Below, piece by piece: positions 54,956-62,843 of a stretch of 64,000 nucleotides of DNA. A program made the translations under genes and the position numbers. The stretch is from Chryseolinea lacunae (GTDB lineage: Bacteria > Bacteroidota > Bacteroidia > Cytophagales > Cyclobacteriaceae), in contig NZ_JAERRB010000017.1 of NCBI RefSeq assembly GCF_016735595.1, positions 1 to 64,000 on the forward strand, written 5' to 3'. The notes under the pieces were generated by a model. The model searched no databases and was not told the DNA's origin. It worked only from the letters and a program-made list of their open reading frames with translations. Each line of letters begins with the position of its first letter. Within the stretch, counting starts at the first letter, position 1.

Positions 54956-56029
54956 ATGCAAGAATCTTCAACACAACCCGCCTGGCATAACAAGCTTTCG
55001 CATGCCGCCCAACTGGGCGGCATCGAAACCTCTGTGCTCGACAACGGCCCCGGGCGCGGCACACGCATTGCGTGGATAAACACCGGCACCGGTCTGCGCT
55101 ATAAGGTGGTGATTGACCGGGCCATGGACATTGTGGATGCCTTTCACAATCAACATAGCCTCGCGTGGATCAGTCACCTGGGTGTTGTTGCACCTCAGCC
55201 GTTTTCAAATCGCGGCGTCGACTGGCTCAAAACATTTGCCGGTGGCTTGCTCACCACGTGTGGACTATCGCACGTGGGTGGGCCGGAAGCCGACGAGTTT
55301 GGTGAGCGCGGGCTGCACGGCCCCATCAGCAATCTTGCGGCAGAGATTGAATCTATTGTTCAGCCCGATCCGGTAAACGGAAAGCTCGACATGAGCATCA
55401 CAGGCCGCATGCGGCAGACCACAACGTTTGGTCCCAGCATGGAACTTCGGCGCACCATTTCCGGAACGCTGGGGCAGGCATCTCTTCGCGTTCACGACGA
55501 AGTGATTAACGTGGGCAACATCCCTGCACCACACATGCTGCTCTATCATTTCAATTTTGGATGGCCTTTGCTCGACGAAGGAACAGCGTTGCTCTGGAAC
55601 GGCACATGGCAATCGCTGAACACCGATCCAAAAATCTTCAAAGAAGGAAACGACTTCAAGCGTTGCCCCGCACCCCTGGAAGCGCATCGCGGCAAAGGCG
55701 AAGAAGCCGCGGCCATCGACCCCGTGGCCGACAGCAACGGCACCTGGAGCTGTGGCGTGCACAATGCAAAGTTAGGACTAGCCGTGGCGTTGCGTTTCAA
55801 GAAACAACAGCTGCCGTGGCTCATCAACTGGCAGCATTGGGCACCGGGCGAATATGTTTCGGGCATCGAACCGGCAACCCATCCGCCCATTGGCCAGGCC
55901 GCCGCGCGAAAACAAAACACGCTCATCCACCTCGCGCCCGGCGAACGCCGGCACTATGATCTTGAGCTTGAGGTACTAGACAATCCAACCCGTATTCAAC
56001 AGTTTTTAACAAACACTACATTTCAATGA
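54956..56029 (+). CDS. DUF4432 aldose 1-epimerase-like protein
   Basis: The protein has 357 residues with no signal peptide. Its mutarotase-like beta-sandwich is of the DUF4432 kind: NGPGRGTRIAWINTGTGLRYKVVIDRAMDIVDAFHNQHSLAWISHLG, GGLLTTCGLSHVGGPE, GLHGPISN and LLYHFNFGWPLLDEG. A histidine pair and the final Glu region (YDLELEVL) fit a sugar-epimerising or binding role. Its stop overlaps the next start by 4 bp (ATGA), so the two proteins are made together. Confidence 0.9.
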   Translation: MQESSTQPAWHNKLSHAAQLGGIETSVLDNGPGRGTRIAWINTGTGLRYKVVIDRAMDIVDAFHNQHSLAWISHLGVVAPQPFSNRGVDWLKTFAGGLLTTCGLSHVGGPEADEFGERGLHGPISNLAAEIESIVQPDPVNGKLDMSITGRMRQTTTFGPSMELRRTISGTLGQASLRVHDEVINVGNIPAPHMLLYHFNFGWPLLDEGTALLWNGTWQSLNTDPKIFKEGNDFKRCPAPLEAHRGKGEEAAAIDPVADSNGTWSCGVHNAKLGLAVALRFKKQQLPWLINWQHWAPGEYVSGIEPATHPPIGQAAARKQNTLIHLAPGERRHYDLELEVLDNPTRIQQFLTNTTFQ

Positions 56030-57249
56030 CAACCCAAGGAAAAGCAAGTTTGGCAGAAAAAGCATTGGACCAAGGCAAGGGCATCGTTCGGCTCGCACCC
56101 ACCTGGGTGCCCCGCTCCTTTTGCGTGCCCGGAAGAAGAATCAAACTCCATCCCGACGACTACTATGTGCTGGGCGGCCAGCGCGGCGGCATAGACGAAC
56201 GCTGGCTTTCATCTACCACACCCGCCAAGAACGGTCCGCTCACCGGCGAGAACGAAGGCCTCAGCGCCATCGTGGTGAACGACGGCGGCAAAACAGAACA
56301 AGTACTGTTGAAAGACGCCATCGACCACCTGAAAGGCGCCATCATCGGCGAACGCCTGTGGAAGAAGTACGGCGCGTGGCCCATGTACTCCAAATTCTTC
56401 GACAACATGGGGCCACTCCCCCACCACGTTCACCACAACGACGAGTATGCCAAAATGGTGGGACAGTTGGGAAAACCGGAAGCGTACTATTTCCCTCCTC
56501 AACTGAACAATCACGGTGGTGATTTCCCCTATACATTTTTCGGCATTGCACCCGGCACAACAAAAGCGCAGATCCGCGAGTGTCTTGTCAACTTCACAAA
56601 AGGCGACAACAAAATAACAAACTACTCATCGGCCTATGTGCTGGAACCCGGCACCGGCTGGGATGTTCCTCCAGGATTGCTGCACGCTCCGGGAAGCTTG
56701 TGCACGTATGAGCCGCAGAAAGCATCGGATGTGTTTGCCATGTATCAGTCGCTGGTGAACGAAGCGATTGTTCCCGAAGAGTTGCTGTGGAACGGCACAC
56801 CCAAAGACCGCATCGGCGATTTCGATTTGTTGCTTGATGTGCTGGACTGGGATCTGAATGTTGATCCGAACATGATGGCCAACCGTTTCATGCGCCCCAA
56901 ACCGGTGAAGCCCGAAGCCGAAATGAAAAGCCAGGGCTACAGCGAAACCTGGGTGTGCTACAAGTCGCACGACTTCAGCGCCAAAGAACTTACGGTTGCG
57001 CCCGGCGCCACCGTTACCATCAAAGACAGCGCCGCCTATGGCATCATTGTGATGCAGGGACACGGCAAGATGGGAAGCTGGAACATCGAAACGCCTTCAT
57101 TGATTCGTTATGGTCAGCTCACTAACGATGAGTTCTTCATCAGCGAACAAGCGGCTGTCGAAGGCGTCACGATTGTGAATCCTTCCGACACCGATCCGAT
57201 TGTGATGCTGAAACACTTTGGCCCGGCAAATCCCGATCTGAAAGTGTAA
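56026..57249 (+). CDS. Cupin sugar isomerase-like protein (mannose-6-phosphate isomerase-like)
   Basis: The protein has 407 residues and two cupin domains. The metal site is seen in PLPHHVHHNDEYAKM (His cluster about 127-131, Glu135) with a further His in PPGLLHAPGS; the second cupin is SKDFSAKELTVAPGATV-like and ends in the family tail. Such proteins resemble class I phosphomannose isomerases but lack the usual phosphate-binding arginine motif as far as I can see. It is translationally coupled to the DUF4432 gene. It probably isomerises an unphosphorylated or keto sugar in this pathway. Confidence 0.75.
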   Translation: MTTQGKASLAEKALDQGKGIVRLAPTWVPRSFCVPGRRIKLHPDDYYVLGGQRGGIDERWLSSTTPAKNGPLTGENEGLSAIVVNDGGKTEQVLLKDAIDHLKGAIIGERLWKKYGAWPMYSKFFDNMGPLPHHVHHNDEYAKMVGQLGKPEAYYFPPQLNNHGGDFPYTFFGIAPGTTKAQIRECLVNFTKGDNKITNYSSAYVLEPGTGWDVPPGLLHAPGSLCTYEPQKASDVFAMYQSLVNEAIVPEELLWNGTPKDRIGDFDLLLDVLDWDLNVDPNMMANRFMRPKPVKPEAEMKSQGYSETWVCYKSHDFSAKELTVAPGATVTIKDSAAYGIIVMQGHGKMGSWNIETPSLIRYGQLTNDEFFISEQAAVEGVTIVNPSDTDPIVMLKHFGPANPDLKV

Positions 57250-57302
57250 ACCAACAACGCCACTACAACCAACCCCATATTCAAACATTAAGACTACGCC
57301 AT

Positions 57303-58340
57303 ATGCCAGACAACAATTTTCCCAAACTGCACAATGCCACGTGGCCCGGTATCGTAGGCAAAGGACCCGATTCTGAACCACCCATCGATTTCGACACCAT
57401 GCTGAAGCTTACGGCCACCGCCGACGTGGGCGGTGTGAAGTTTGACGGTGTGGACCTGGGCCTGCTCGACCCACACGTGAACATAGATCTTACGGACGAC
57501 GGCATTAAAAAACTTGCCGACAAAGTGACCAACCTCAACCTCAGCATCGGCAGCCTGGTGGCGCCCATCTGGGGTGGACCGGCCATGGGCAGCAAGGAAG
57601 AACGCAAACAATTTGTGGAGATGGTGCGCAAGGCCTGCCATATCGGAAAAGTGTTGCGCGACATCGGCGCACGCCCGCATGGCATTGTGCGCATCGACTC
57701 GGCCAGCTCTCCCCAACAGTGGGCAGCCGATCCGGCAAACAACACCAAGCTGATCGCCCAAACCTTTCGCGAAGCCTGCGACGTTGCTGCAGACTATGGC
57801 GAGAAACTGGCGGCCGAAGGCGAGATCTGCTGGGGCGGCATGCACAGCTGGAAACACATGGTAGAAACGCTGGAAGCAGTAGACCGCAAGAACATCGGCT
57901 TTCAGGCTGACATGTCGCACACGCTGCTCTACCTGTTGGGCTACAACAGTCCGCAAGACCGCATCCTTCCCGAAAATTTTGACTGGAGCGATCGCGCCAC
58001 GCTGACGGATGCGCTCAAGAAAGTGACAAAGGCACTCCGCCCGTGGACCATCGATTTTCACGTGGCCCAAAACGACGGCACCGTGCACGGCACAGGCTCG
58101 CACGACAAAACCGGACGCCACTGTCTGGCCACCGACCCCAACGGCAAACTCGACATCGCCACCGACGCGGGCCACTGGCTGCGCGATGAAAACGGCAACC
58201 TCACCAAAGCCTTCAAACACGTGTGCTGGGACGGCTGCATGTTTTCAAACGACGTGATGACCAAGCAACAAACCTGGAACGACATCCTCGCCACCATGAT
58301 CAAGGTGCGGGAGAAGCACGGATGGTATGAAGCGGTGTGA
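57303..58340 (+). CDS. Sugar phosphate isomerase/epimerase family TIM-barrel protein
   Basis: The protein has 345 residues of the xylose-isomerase-like TIM-barrel superfamily. The probable metal ligands lie in AAEGEICWGGMHSW (Glu), IGFQADMSHTLLYLLGY (Asp, His), TIDFHVAQNDGTVHG (His) and VCWDGCMF. There is no signal peptide. In Bacteroidota such proteins act as epimerases or as lyases on 3-keto-glycosides when they sit beside Gfo/Idh/MocA genes, as here (76 bp before the next gene). The exact reaction is open. Confidence 0.85.
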   Translation: MPDNNFPKLHNATWPGIVGKGPDSEPPIDFDTMLKLTATADVGGVKFDGVDLGLLDPHVNIDLTDDGIKKLADKVTNLNLSIGSLVAPIWGGPAMGSKEERKQFVEMVRKACHIGKVLRDIGARPHGIVRIDSASSPQQWAADPANNTKLIAQTFREACDVAADYGEKLAAEGEICWGGMHSWKHMVETLEAVDRKNIGFQADMSHTLLYLLGYNSPQDRILPENFDWSDRATLTDALKKVTKALRPWTIDFHVAQNDGTVHGTGSHDKTGRHCLATDPNGKLDIATDAGHWLRDENGNLTKAFKHVCWDGCMFSNDVMTKQQTWNDILATMIKVREKHGWYEAV

Positions 58341-58416
58341 GCTTGATCCGTCGTGTGTGAATACAGAATTCAAAAAAGCAGGTATCAAATTTTAAAATCG
58401 AGTAAGCAGTATTCTT

Positions 58417-59580
58417 ATGTCAAAAAATAAAACGCTGAGAATTGGATTGATTGGTTGTGGCTTCATGGGGCGAACCCATTCGAACGGCTACAACCGCATA
58501 AAAAATTTCTTTCCCGAACTCGTCTATCAACCGGAACTGAAAGCCGTGTGCTCGCGCAACGCCGACAAGGTGAAGGCCTTTGCCGAACAGTGGGGCTATG
58601 CCTCAACCGAAACCGACTGGAAAGCACTCATTGCCCGCGACGACATCGACGCCATCGACATCTGCACGCCCAACGACAGCCACGCCGAAATTGCCATTGC
58701 CGCGGCCGCCAAAGGAAAAATGATCTTGTGCGAAAAACCGCTGGCCCGCACCGTTGCCGAAGGCCAAGCCATGGTCGACGCGGTTGAAAAAGCGCGCGTG
58801 GCCAACACCGTGTGGTATAACTATCGCCGCCTCCCCGCCGTCACACTCGCGAAGCAACTCATCGACTCTGGCAAGCTGGGCAAGATCTTTCACTACCGCG
58901 CCAACTTCCTGCAAGACTGGACCATCAGCCCCGAGCTTCCCCAGGGTGGCGAAGGCCTCTGGCGCCTTGATGTTGACGCCGCAGGCTCGGGCGTTACGGG
59001 CGACCTACTGGCCCACTGCATCGACACAGCCATGTGGCTGAACGGCGGCATCACCGACGTGTCGGCCGTGACGGAAACGTTCATCAAAGAACGCGTGCAC
59101 CAGGCCAGCGGCAAAGTGCAGAAGGTGGGCATCGACGACGCCTGCATCTTCCATTGCCATTTCGAAAACGGTTCGCTGGGCCTGTTCGAATCCACACGCT
59201 ATGCCCGCGGCCACAAAGCACTCTATACATTTGAAATCAATGGCGAACACGCCTCCATCCGATGGGATCTTCACGACCTGAACCGCCTTGAATACTTCGA
59301 CCATCGCGACGACTCCATTGTGCGCGGCTGGCGTTCCATCCTGGTTACTGACGGCGATCAACCCTACATGAAGCGTTGGTGGGTGCCGGGACTATCTATT
59401 GGCTATGAGCACTCTTTTGTTCACCAGGCTGCAGATTTTCTGAAGAGCCTGGAAACGGGTGAACCTTGTCATCCTACGTTCAAAGATGCGTTGGAGACAC
59501 AGAAGGTTTGCGAGGCAGTGATTGATTCGGCGAATACAAGAAGTTGGAAGGATACGAATGTGAAGGGCTGGTTAAAATAA
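58417..59580 (+). CDS. Gfo/Idh/MocA family NAD(P)-dependent oxidoreductase
   Basis: The protein has 387 residues. The Rossmann motif [16 protein letters not shown] is at the N-terminus, then [30 protein letters not shown] with the family EKP lysine. The catalytic-domain motif [26 protein letters not shown] includes the Asp and His of the active site. There is no signal peptide, so it is cytosolic. It probably interconverts a sugar and its 3-keto form. It is the last gene of the cluster; a hairpin follows. Confidence 0.93.
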   Translation: MSKNKTLRIGLIGCGFMGRTHSNGYNRIKNFFPELVYQPELKAVCSRNADKVKAFAEQWGYASTETDWKALIARDDIDAIDICTPNDSHAEIAIAAAAKGKMILCEKPLARTVAEGQAMVDAVEKARVANTVWYNYRRLPAVTLAKQLIDSGKLGKIFHYRANFLQDWTISPELPQGGEGLWRLDVDAAGSGVTGDLLAHCIDTAMWLNGGITDVSAVTETFIKERVHQASGKVQKVGIDDACIFHCHFENGSLGLFESTRYARGHKALYTFEINGEHASIRWDLHDLNRLEYFDHRDDSIVRGWRSILVTDGDQPYMKRWWVPGLSIGYEHSFVHQAADFLKSLETGEPCHPTFKDALETQKVCEAVIDSANTRSWKDTNVKGWLK

Positions 59581-59590
59581 CATAGTCACA

Positions 59591-59624
59591 TCAGCGGGAT
59601 TCGTGAACAGACACGACCCGCTGA
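59591..59624. terminator. Hairpin between convergent genes
   Basis: TCAGCGGG (59591-59598) pairs with CCCGCTGA (59617-59624), with a CGTG/CACG inner stem. Only a weak T-rich tail follows. It may end both the oxidoreductase transcript and the opposing GntR-ABC operon. Confidence 0.55.
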
Positions 59625-59632
59625 CTTATTCT

Positions 59633-60349
59633 TCACTTCTCCAAACTCACCCGAACCGCCCAGTTCGTCTTTGCCACGCTCACCCTCCGGCTTGCATCGA
59701 ACGATGTGGTGAGGTTGGCAATCTGAAAGCCTTCATTAAATTTTGCATCGTAGACGTTGGCAAGGTTCACGTTGTTGATGTGCACACGATCAAGAACCTC
59801 TACCGACGAGGTTGAATTCCCTTCTATGTCCAGCTTGTCAAAAAATGTGTGGTGGCTTGGCGCCGACGCGGTGAGGCGGCTGTTGTTGAGCACGAACGAA
59901 AACGATGGGCGTTTCTGAAAGTCGTAGCCGCCCCGAACATCAGCAGTGGATGAATCTAAAGACACGGTGGTGCCGGTGGGCAAATAGAGGATCACGTTCC
60001 GTTCAACGCCACTTTTTTCGACGCGGGCTGCAACGATGCGCACCGTGTCGCCCGTGGTGTCTACTTGCAGGTCGCTACCAAACGTGCGCGATGCTTCGAG
60101 CCGCATAGTATCCGAAGCCACGATGAGGCAATTCGAAACGTTCGACACCGACACTACGCGGGCGATCTTTATGGCAATCTTATCGTATTGCGATTTATTG
60201 TTGTGGACAAAACTGAAATCCTTTTGATTGAACTTCAGGTTGATGGCCAGCGTGACGGCGCTCAACAAAACAACGATGATGAGCACGAGCAACAACAGGA
60301 TGGCGTTGCTGGCTTTGAGGGCGATTTTGTATTTTACTTTTTGTTCCAT
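59633..60349 (-). CDS. Single-pass membrane protein with adhesin-like beta domain
   Basis: The protein has 238 residues. One membrane helix (about 12-36, ASNAILLLLVLIIVVLLSAVTLA) is followed by an outside-facing beta-rich part of the DUF2807/GIN type (SDTMRLEASRTFGSDLQVDTTGDTVRIVA, RNVILYLPTGTTVSLDSS, DIEGNSTSSVEVLDRVHINNVNLANVYDAKF). It is the last gene of the GntR-ABC operon, 14 bp after the GntR gene. It could monitor or assist the transporter; the role is not known. Confidence 0.7.
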   Translation of the reverse strand: MEQKVKYKIALKASNAILLLLVLIIVVLLSAVTLAINLKFNQKDFSFVHNNKSQYDKIAIKIARVVSVSNVSNCLIVASDTMRLEASRTFGSDLQVDTTGDTVRIVAARVEKSGVERNVILYLPTGTTVSLDSSTADVRGGYDFQKRPSFSFVLNNSRLTASAPSHHTFFDKLDIEGNSTSSVEVLDRVHINNVNLANVYDAKFNEGFQIANLTTSFDASRRVSVAKTNWAVRVSLEK

Positions 60350-60363
60350 AACGCATATTGAGA

Positions 60364-60732
60364 TTAGGGATTTGACTTTTTATATTTTTTAAAATAAGAC
60401 TCGAGGTCGCTCACGTCCATTTGCAACAGCACCATGCTCCGGAAAAACGACGGCATCTCTTTCTGAATAAATTCCGACTGCCGGTATTTCAGTGCATTCT
60501 TTGCTCCCTCGGCTGCCACAAACAAGCCTACACCACGCTGGTTGTAGAGAATGTCTTTTTGCTGGAGAAATTCATACGTGCGCATCACCGTGTTGGGATT
60601 CACCTCCAGTTGCACGGCCAGCTCGCGCACGGCGGGGATGCGTTCTTCGGCATTCCACGCTTTGGTCACGATCTTTTCACACACATAGTCCGCGATCTGC
60701 AAATAGATCGGCTGCGTTTCTTTGAATTCCAT
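60364..60732 (-). CDS. GntR family regulator, YtrA-type
   Basis: The protein has 122 residues: a winged-helix GntR domain (PIYLQIADYVCEKIVTKAWNAEERIPAVRELAVQLEVNPNTVMRTYEFLQQKDILYNQRGVGLFVA) and a short C-terminal tail, as in the YtrA subfamily. YtrA-type regulators repress the ABC-transporter operon that encodes them. Here the operon order is ATPase, permease, regulator, membrane protein, with gaps of 6, 12 and 14 bp. Its likely operator is the perfect inverted repeat at 62408-62437. Confidence 0.92.
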   Translation of the reverse strand: MEFKETQPIYLQIADYVCEKIVTKAWNAEERIPAVRELAVQLEVNPNTVMRTYEFLQQKDILYNQRGVGLFVAAEGAKNALKYRQSEFIQKEMPSFFRSMVLLQMDVSDLESYFKKYKKSNP

Positions 60733-60744
60733 TCAATGGCTTGA

Positions 60745-61554
60745 TTACAATTCCTTTTCCTTCAATCGAAAATATGACGCCGTCCACAACAGCGGTGTGA
60801 TGCAGAATTTGAAGAACACTATCACCACCACCATCAACCACGCCGACACGGTCACCACCTTGTTGTCGCCGCTGGCATCCATCACTTCAAACGTGCTGAA
60901 GCCTTTGTTGAACCCGCCCGGTGGCAGCACCTGCCGCACCAGCAGGAAGACCACGATGAAGCATACCCAGAGCAATCCCATGCCCACAATGGCCTTGAAC
61001 AAACCGTGCTTGTTGAAGTAGATCGACGCCAGGATGAACAGCGCCTGCGCCGGAAAATACAAATAGAATGTGTCCGTCACCGGGCCGTCTAAAAATGGGT
61101 TCTGGTATTTGTTCAACTGAAACACGTTGATGACTTGCCACTGCGTACCAAACTTGCGGTTGGCCAGCGTCACCGCCACAAAATCGACAGCCGAGAATAG
61201 CACCGAGTACACCACAAAAAACACCAGCACACCAAAGAACAACTTGCAAACAAACTTCTCGGTGGTCGATGCCGGTGTGAGCAGGTAGCTTATAGCCCTG
61301 GGTTTCACGCCCAACTCGGAAAACAACACGCCCGCCGATAGACACCCCGACAGAAACAGCGTGACAAAATAGTAGGCCACCTGTCCCCGTTCATTAAACA
61401 GATTGGGGTTGGTGAATCCAAGCTGCACACCCAACCAAAGCACCAGAAAGGCGGCGATGGCCAGAAAGAGAAACAGATAGGCTTTCTTGTTCTCGAAGGC
61501 ATACTTCCGAAAGAAAAGAAAGGCGCGATTGACCTGAACCGTTTGTGATAGCAT
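60745..61554 (-). CDS. ABC transporter permease-like membrane protein
   Basis: The protein has 269 residues and about six membrane helices (about 22-42, 60-80, 105-130, 165-180, 192-210 and 235-255). There is no sharp motif, but position between an ABC ATPase and a YtrA-type GntR gene identifies it as the membrane subunit. The substrate may be an envelope-active antibiotic, as for other YtrA-controlled systems; that is inference. Confidence 0.8.
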   Translation of the reverse strand: MLSQTVQVNRAFLFFRKYAFENKKAYLFLFLAIAAFLVLWLGVQLGFTNPNLFNERGQVAYYFVTLFLSGCLSAGVLFSELGVKPRAISYLLTPASTTEKFVCKLFFGVLVFFVVYSVLFSAVDFVAVTLANRKFGTQWQVINVFQLNKYQNPFLDGPVTDTFYLYFPAQALFILASIYFNKHGLFKAIVGMGLLWVCFIVVFLLVRQVLPPGGFNKGFSTFEVMDASGDNKVVTVSAWLMVVVIVFFKFCITPLLWTASYFRLKEKEL

Positions 61555-61560
61555 GATAGT

Positions 61561-62397
61561 TTAATTAAGACTGAGGATGGATTTCATTTTTTCGGGATTG
61601 GCCATGGTGGCCTTGTAGAGCAATTCCAGATCGACCCGGCTTTCTTCGGCATGTTCATTTTTTTTCACCACGGTGTTGCCGCGCAGGATAGATTCCGAAT
61701 ACAACGCGTCTTTCAGATCTTCGGGATCGAGCGAGATCTTGAACAGCAACTTGCGCGACACCGCGTCGAGGTTTTGTTTCAGGATAATTTCGGTGTCGTC
61801 CAAAATGAGCACTTCGTCGATGAGGTTGTCGAGGTCCTGCACCTGGTGCGAGCTGATGAGGATGGTTTTGGTTTCGGTAGTCGCTCCGGCAATCACTTTT
61901 CGCAATTGACCTTTGCTGATGATGTCGAGTCCGTTAGAGGGTTCGTCCATTAACAACACCGAGGCGTTGCTGGCCACGCCAAAGCTGATGTACACTTTCT
62001 TTTTCTGTCCATAGCTCATGCCCTGCAGCAAACTGCCAGCGGGAATATCAAACGATTTCATAAAACCATAGAAGGCATCCCGGTCAAACTTTGGATAGAA
62101 CGGGCTGTAGTATTTCACAAAGTCGGGAATGGAAATGTTGGGCAGGTAAAATTCTTCGGGCACCATAAACACCTCCTGCAGAAAACCAGGCTGGCGGCTA
62201 CCGGGCGCAAAACCGTTTACCCGGATGCTTCCCTGTTTTGGATAGAGCAAGCCGGCAATGGTATAGAGCAAGGTAGACTTGCCCGTTCCATTCTTTCCCA
62301 GAATGCCATAGATGTGACCGGGTTCCAGCGTGGTGGATACGCCTTTGAACACATCCTTTTTTCCATAGTGAAAATGCAAATCGTTGATGGTGATCAT
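61561..62397 (-). CDS. ABC transporter ATP-binding protein (GntR-linked operon)
   Basis: The protein has 278 residues. Walker A is GKNGTGKST (about 35-43), the signature reads MSYGQKKKVYIS (about 133-144), Walker B is VLLMDEPSNGLD (about 153-164), and the switch His is in LISSHQVQDLD. The ABC signature is MSYGQ rather than LSGGQ, as seen in YtrB-like ATPases. First gene of the operon; the GntR operator lies 11 bp upstream of its start. Confidence 0.93.
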   Translation of the reverse strand: MITINDLHFHYGKKDVFKGVSTTLEPGHIYGILGKNGTGKSTLLYTIAGLLYPKQGSIRVNGFAPGSRQPGFLQEVFMVPEEFYLPNISIPDFVKYYSPFYPKFDRDAFYGFMKSFDIPAGSLLQGMSYGQKKKVYISFGVASNASVLLMDEPSNGLDIISKGQLRKVIAGATTETKTILISSHQVQDLDNLIDEVLILDDTEIILKQNLDAVSRKLLFKISLDPEDLKDALYSESILRGNTVVKKNEHAEESRVDLELLYKATMANPEKMKSILSLN

Positions 62398-62407
62398 AGC
62401 AGCGAGG

Positions 62408-62437
62408 ATTAGTGTACTACCTATTTAGTACACTAAT
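62408..62437 (-). promoter_or_regulatory. Probable GntR (YtrA-type) operator
   Basis: ATTAGTGTACTA (62408-62419) and TAGTACACTAAT (62426-62437) are a perfect 12-bp inverted repeat with a 6-bp spacer, 11 bp upstream of the ABC operon start. The half-sites AGTGTA and TACACT, 12 bp apart, resemble the known YtrA operator of Bacillus subtilis. Binding of the operon's own GntR protein would repress it. Confidence 0.8.
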
Positions 62438-62843
62438 GTACAGTCTTTTTTCTGAACATTCCAAACCTCGCCGGCGACAAAATACTTTTCGTCTTGAAAA
62501 AGAACGTGTCGGCTCCGTGTGTGCCTATAGATATAAGGAGTATCAGAAAGAAAGCAGAAGCTGCGAAGGCAATAGCCGGTTGGGTTCGTTGGTGTGTTCA
62601 ATGCGGGAACGGTCTCGGGGGGAGGCTCATACCGCACATCACGTAATTCCGCACACACTTTACGAATATCTTCCGGGGTGTTTTTTAAAGAATCCATACG
62701 GTCGTGAGGAGATTTACCGCGTGTGCCTGTCGCACACCAAATAAGTAGATTGTAATTTTTCCTTTTACGTATAGAAAGTTTTAAAAAACTCGATTAATAT
62801 CCTTATTGCATATCAAGTCTAAGAACGCCCAAATTATACACGA
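62438..62843. other. Intergenic region, no supported gene
   Basis: This 406-bp gap between the ABC operon and the partial oxidoreductase is AT-rich near 62750-62830, where the plus-strand promoter should lie. A 90-codon minus-strand frame (62425-62697) starts plausibly (MDSLKNTPEDIRKVCAELRD) but has no ribosome site and runs into the GntR operator, so I do not call it. Confidence 0.4.

Noticed and set aside
62425-62697. 90-codon minus-strand frame upstream of the ABC operon
   Set aside because: The start looks protein-like, but there is no ribosome site and the frame runs through the GntR operator into the operon leader.
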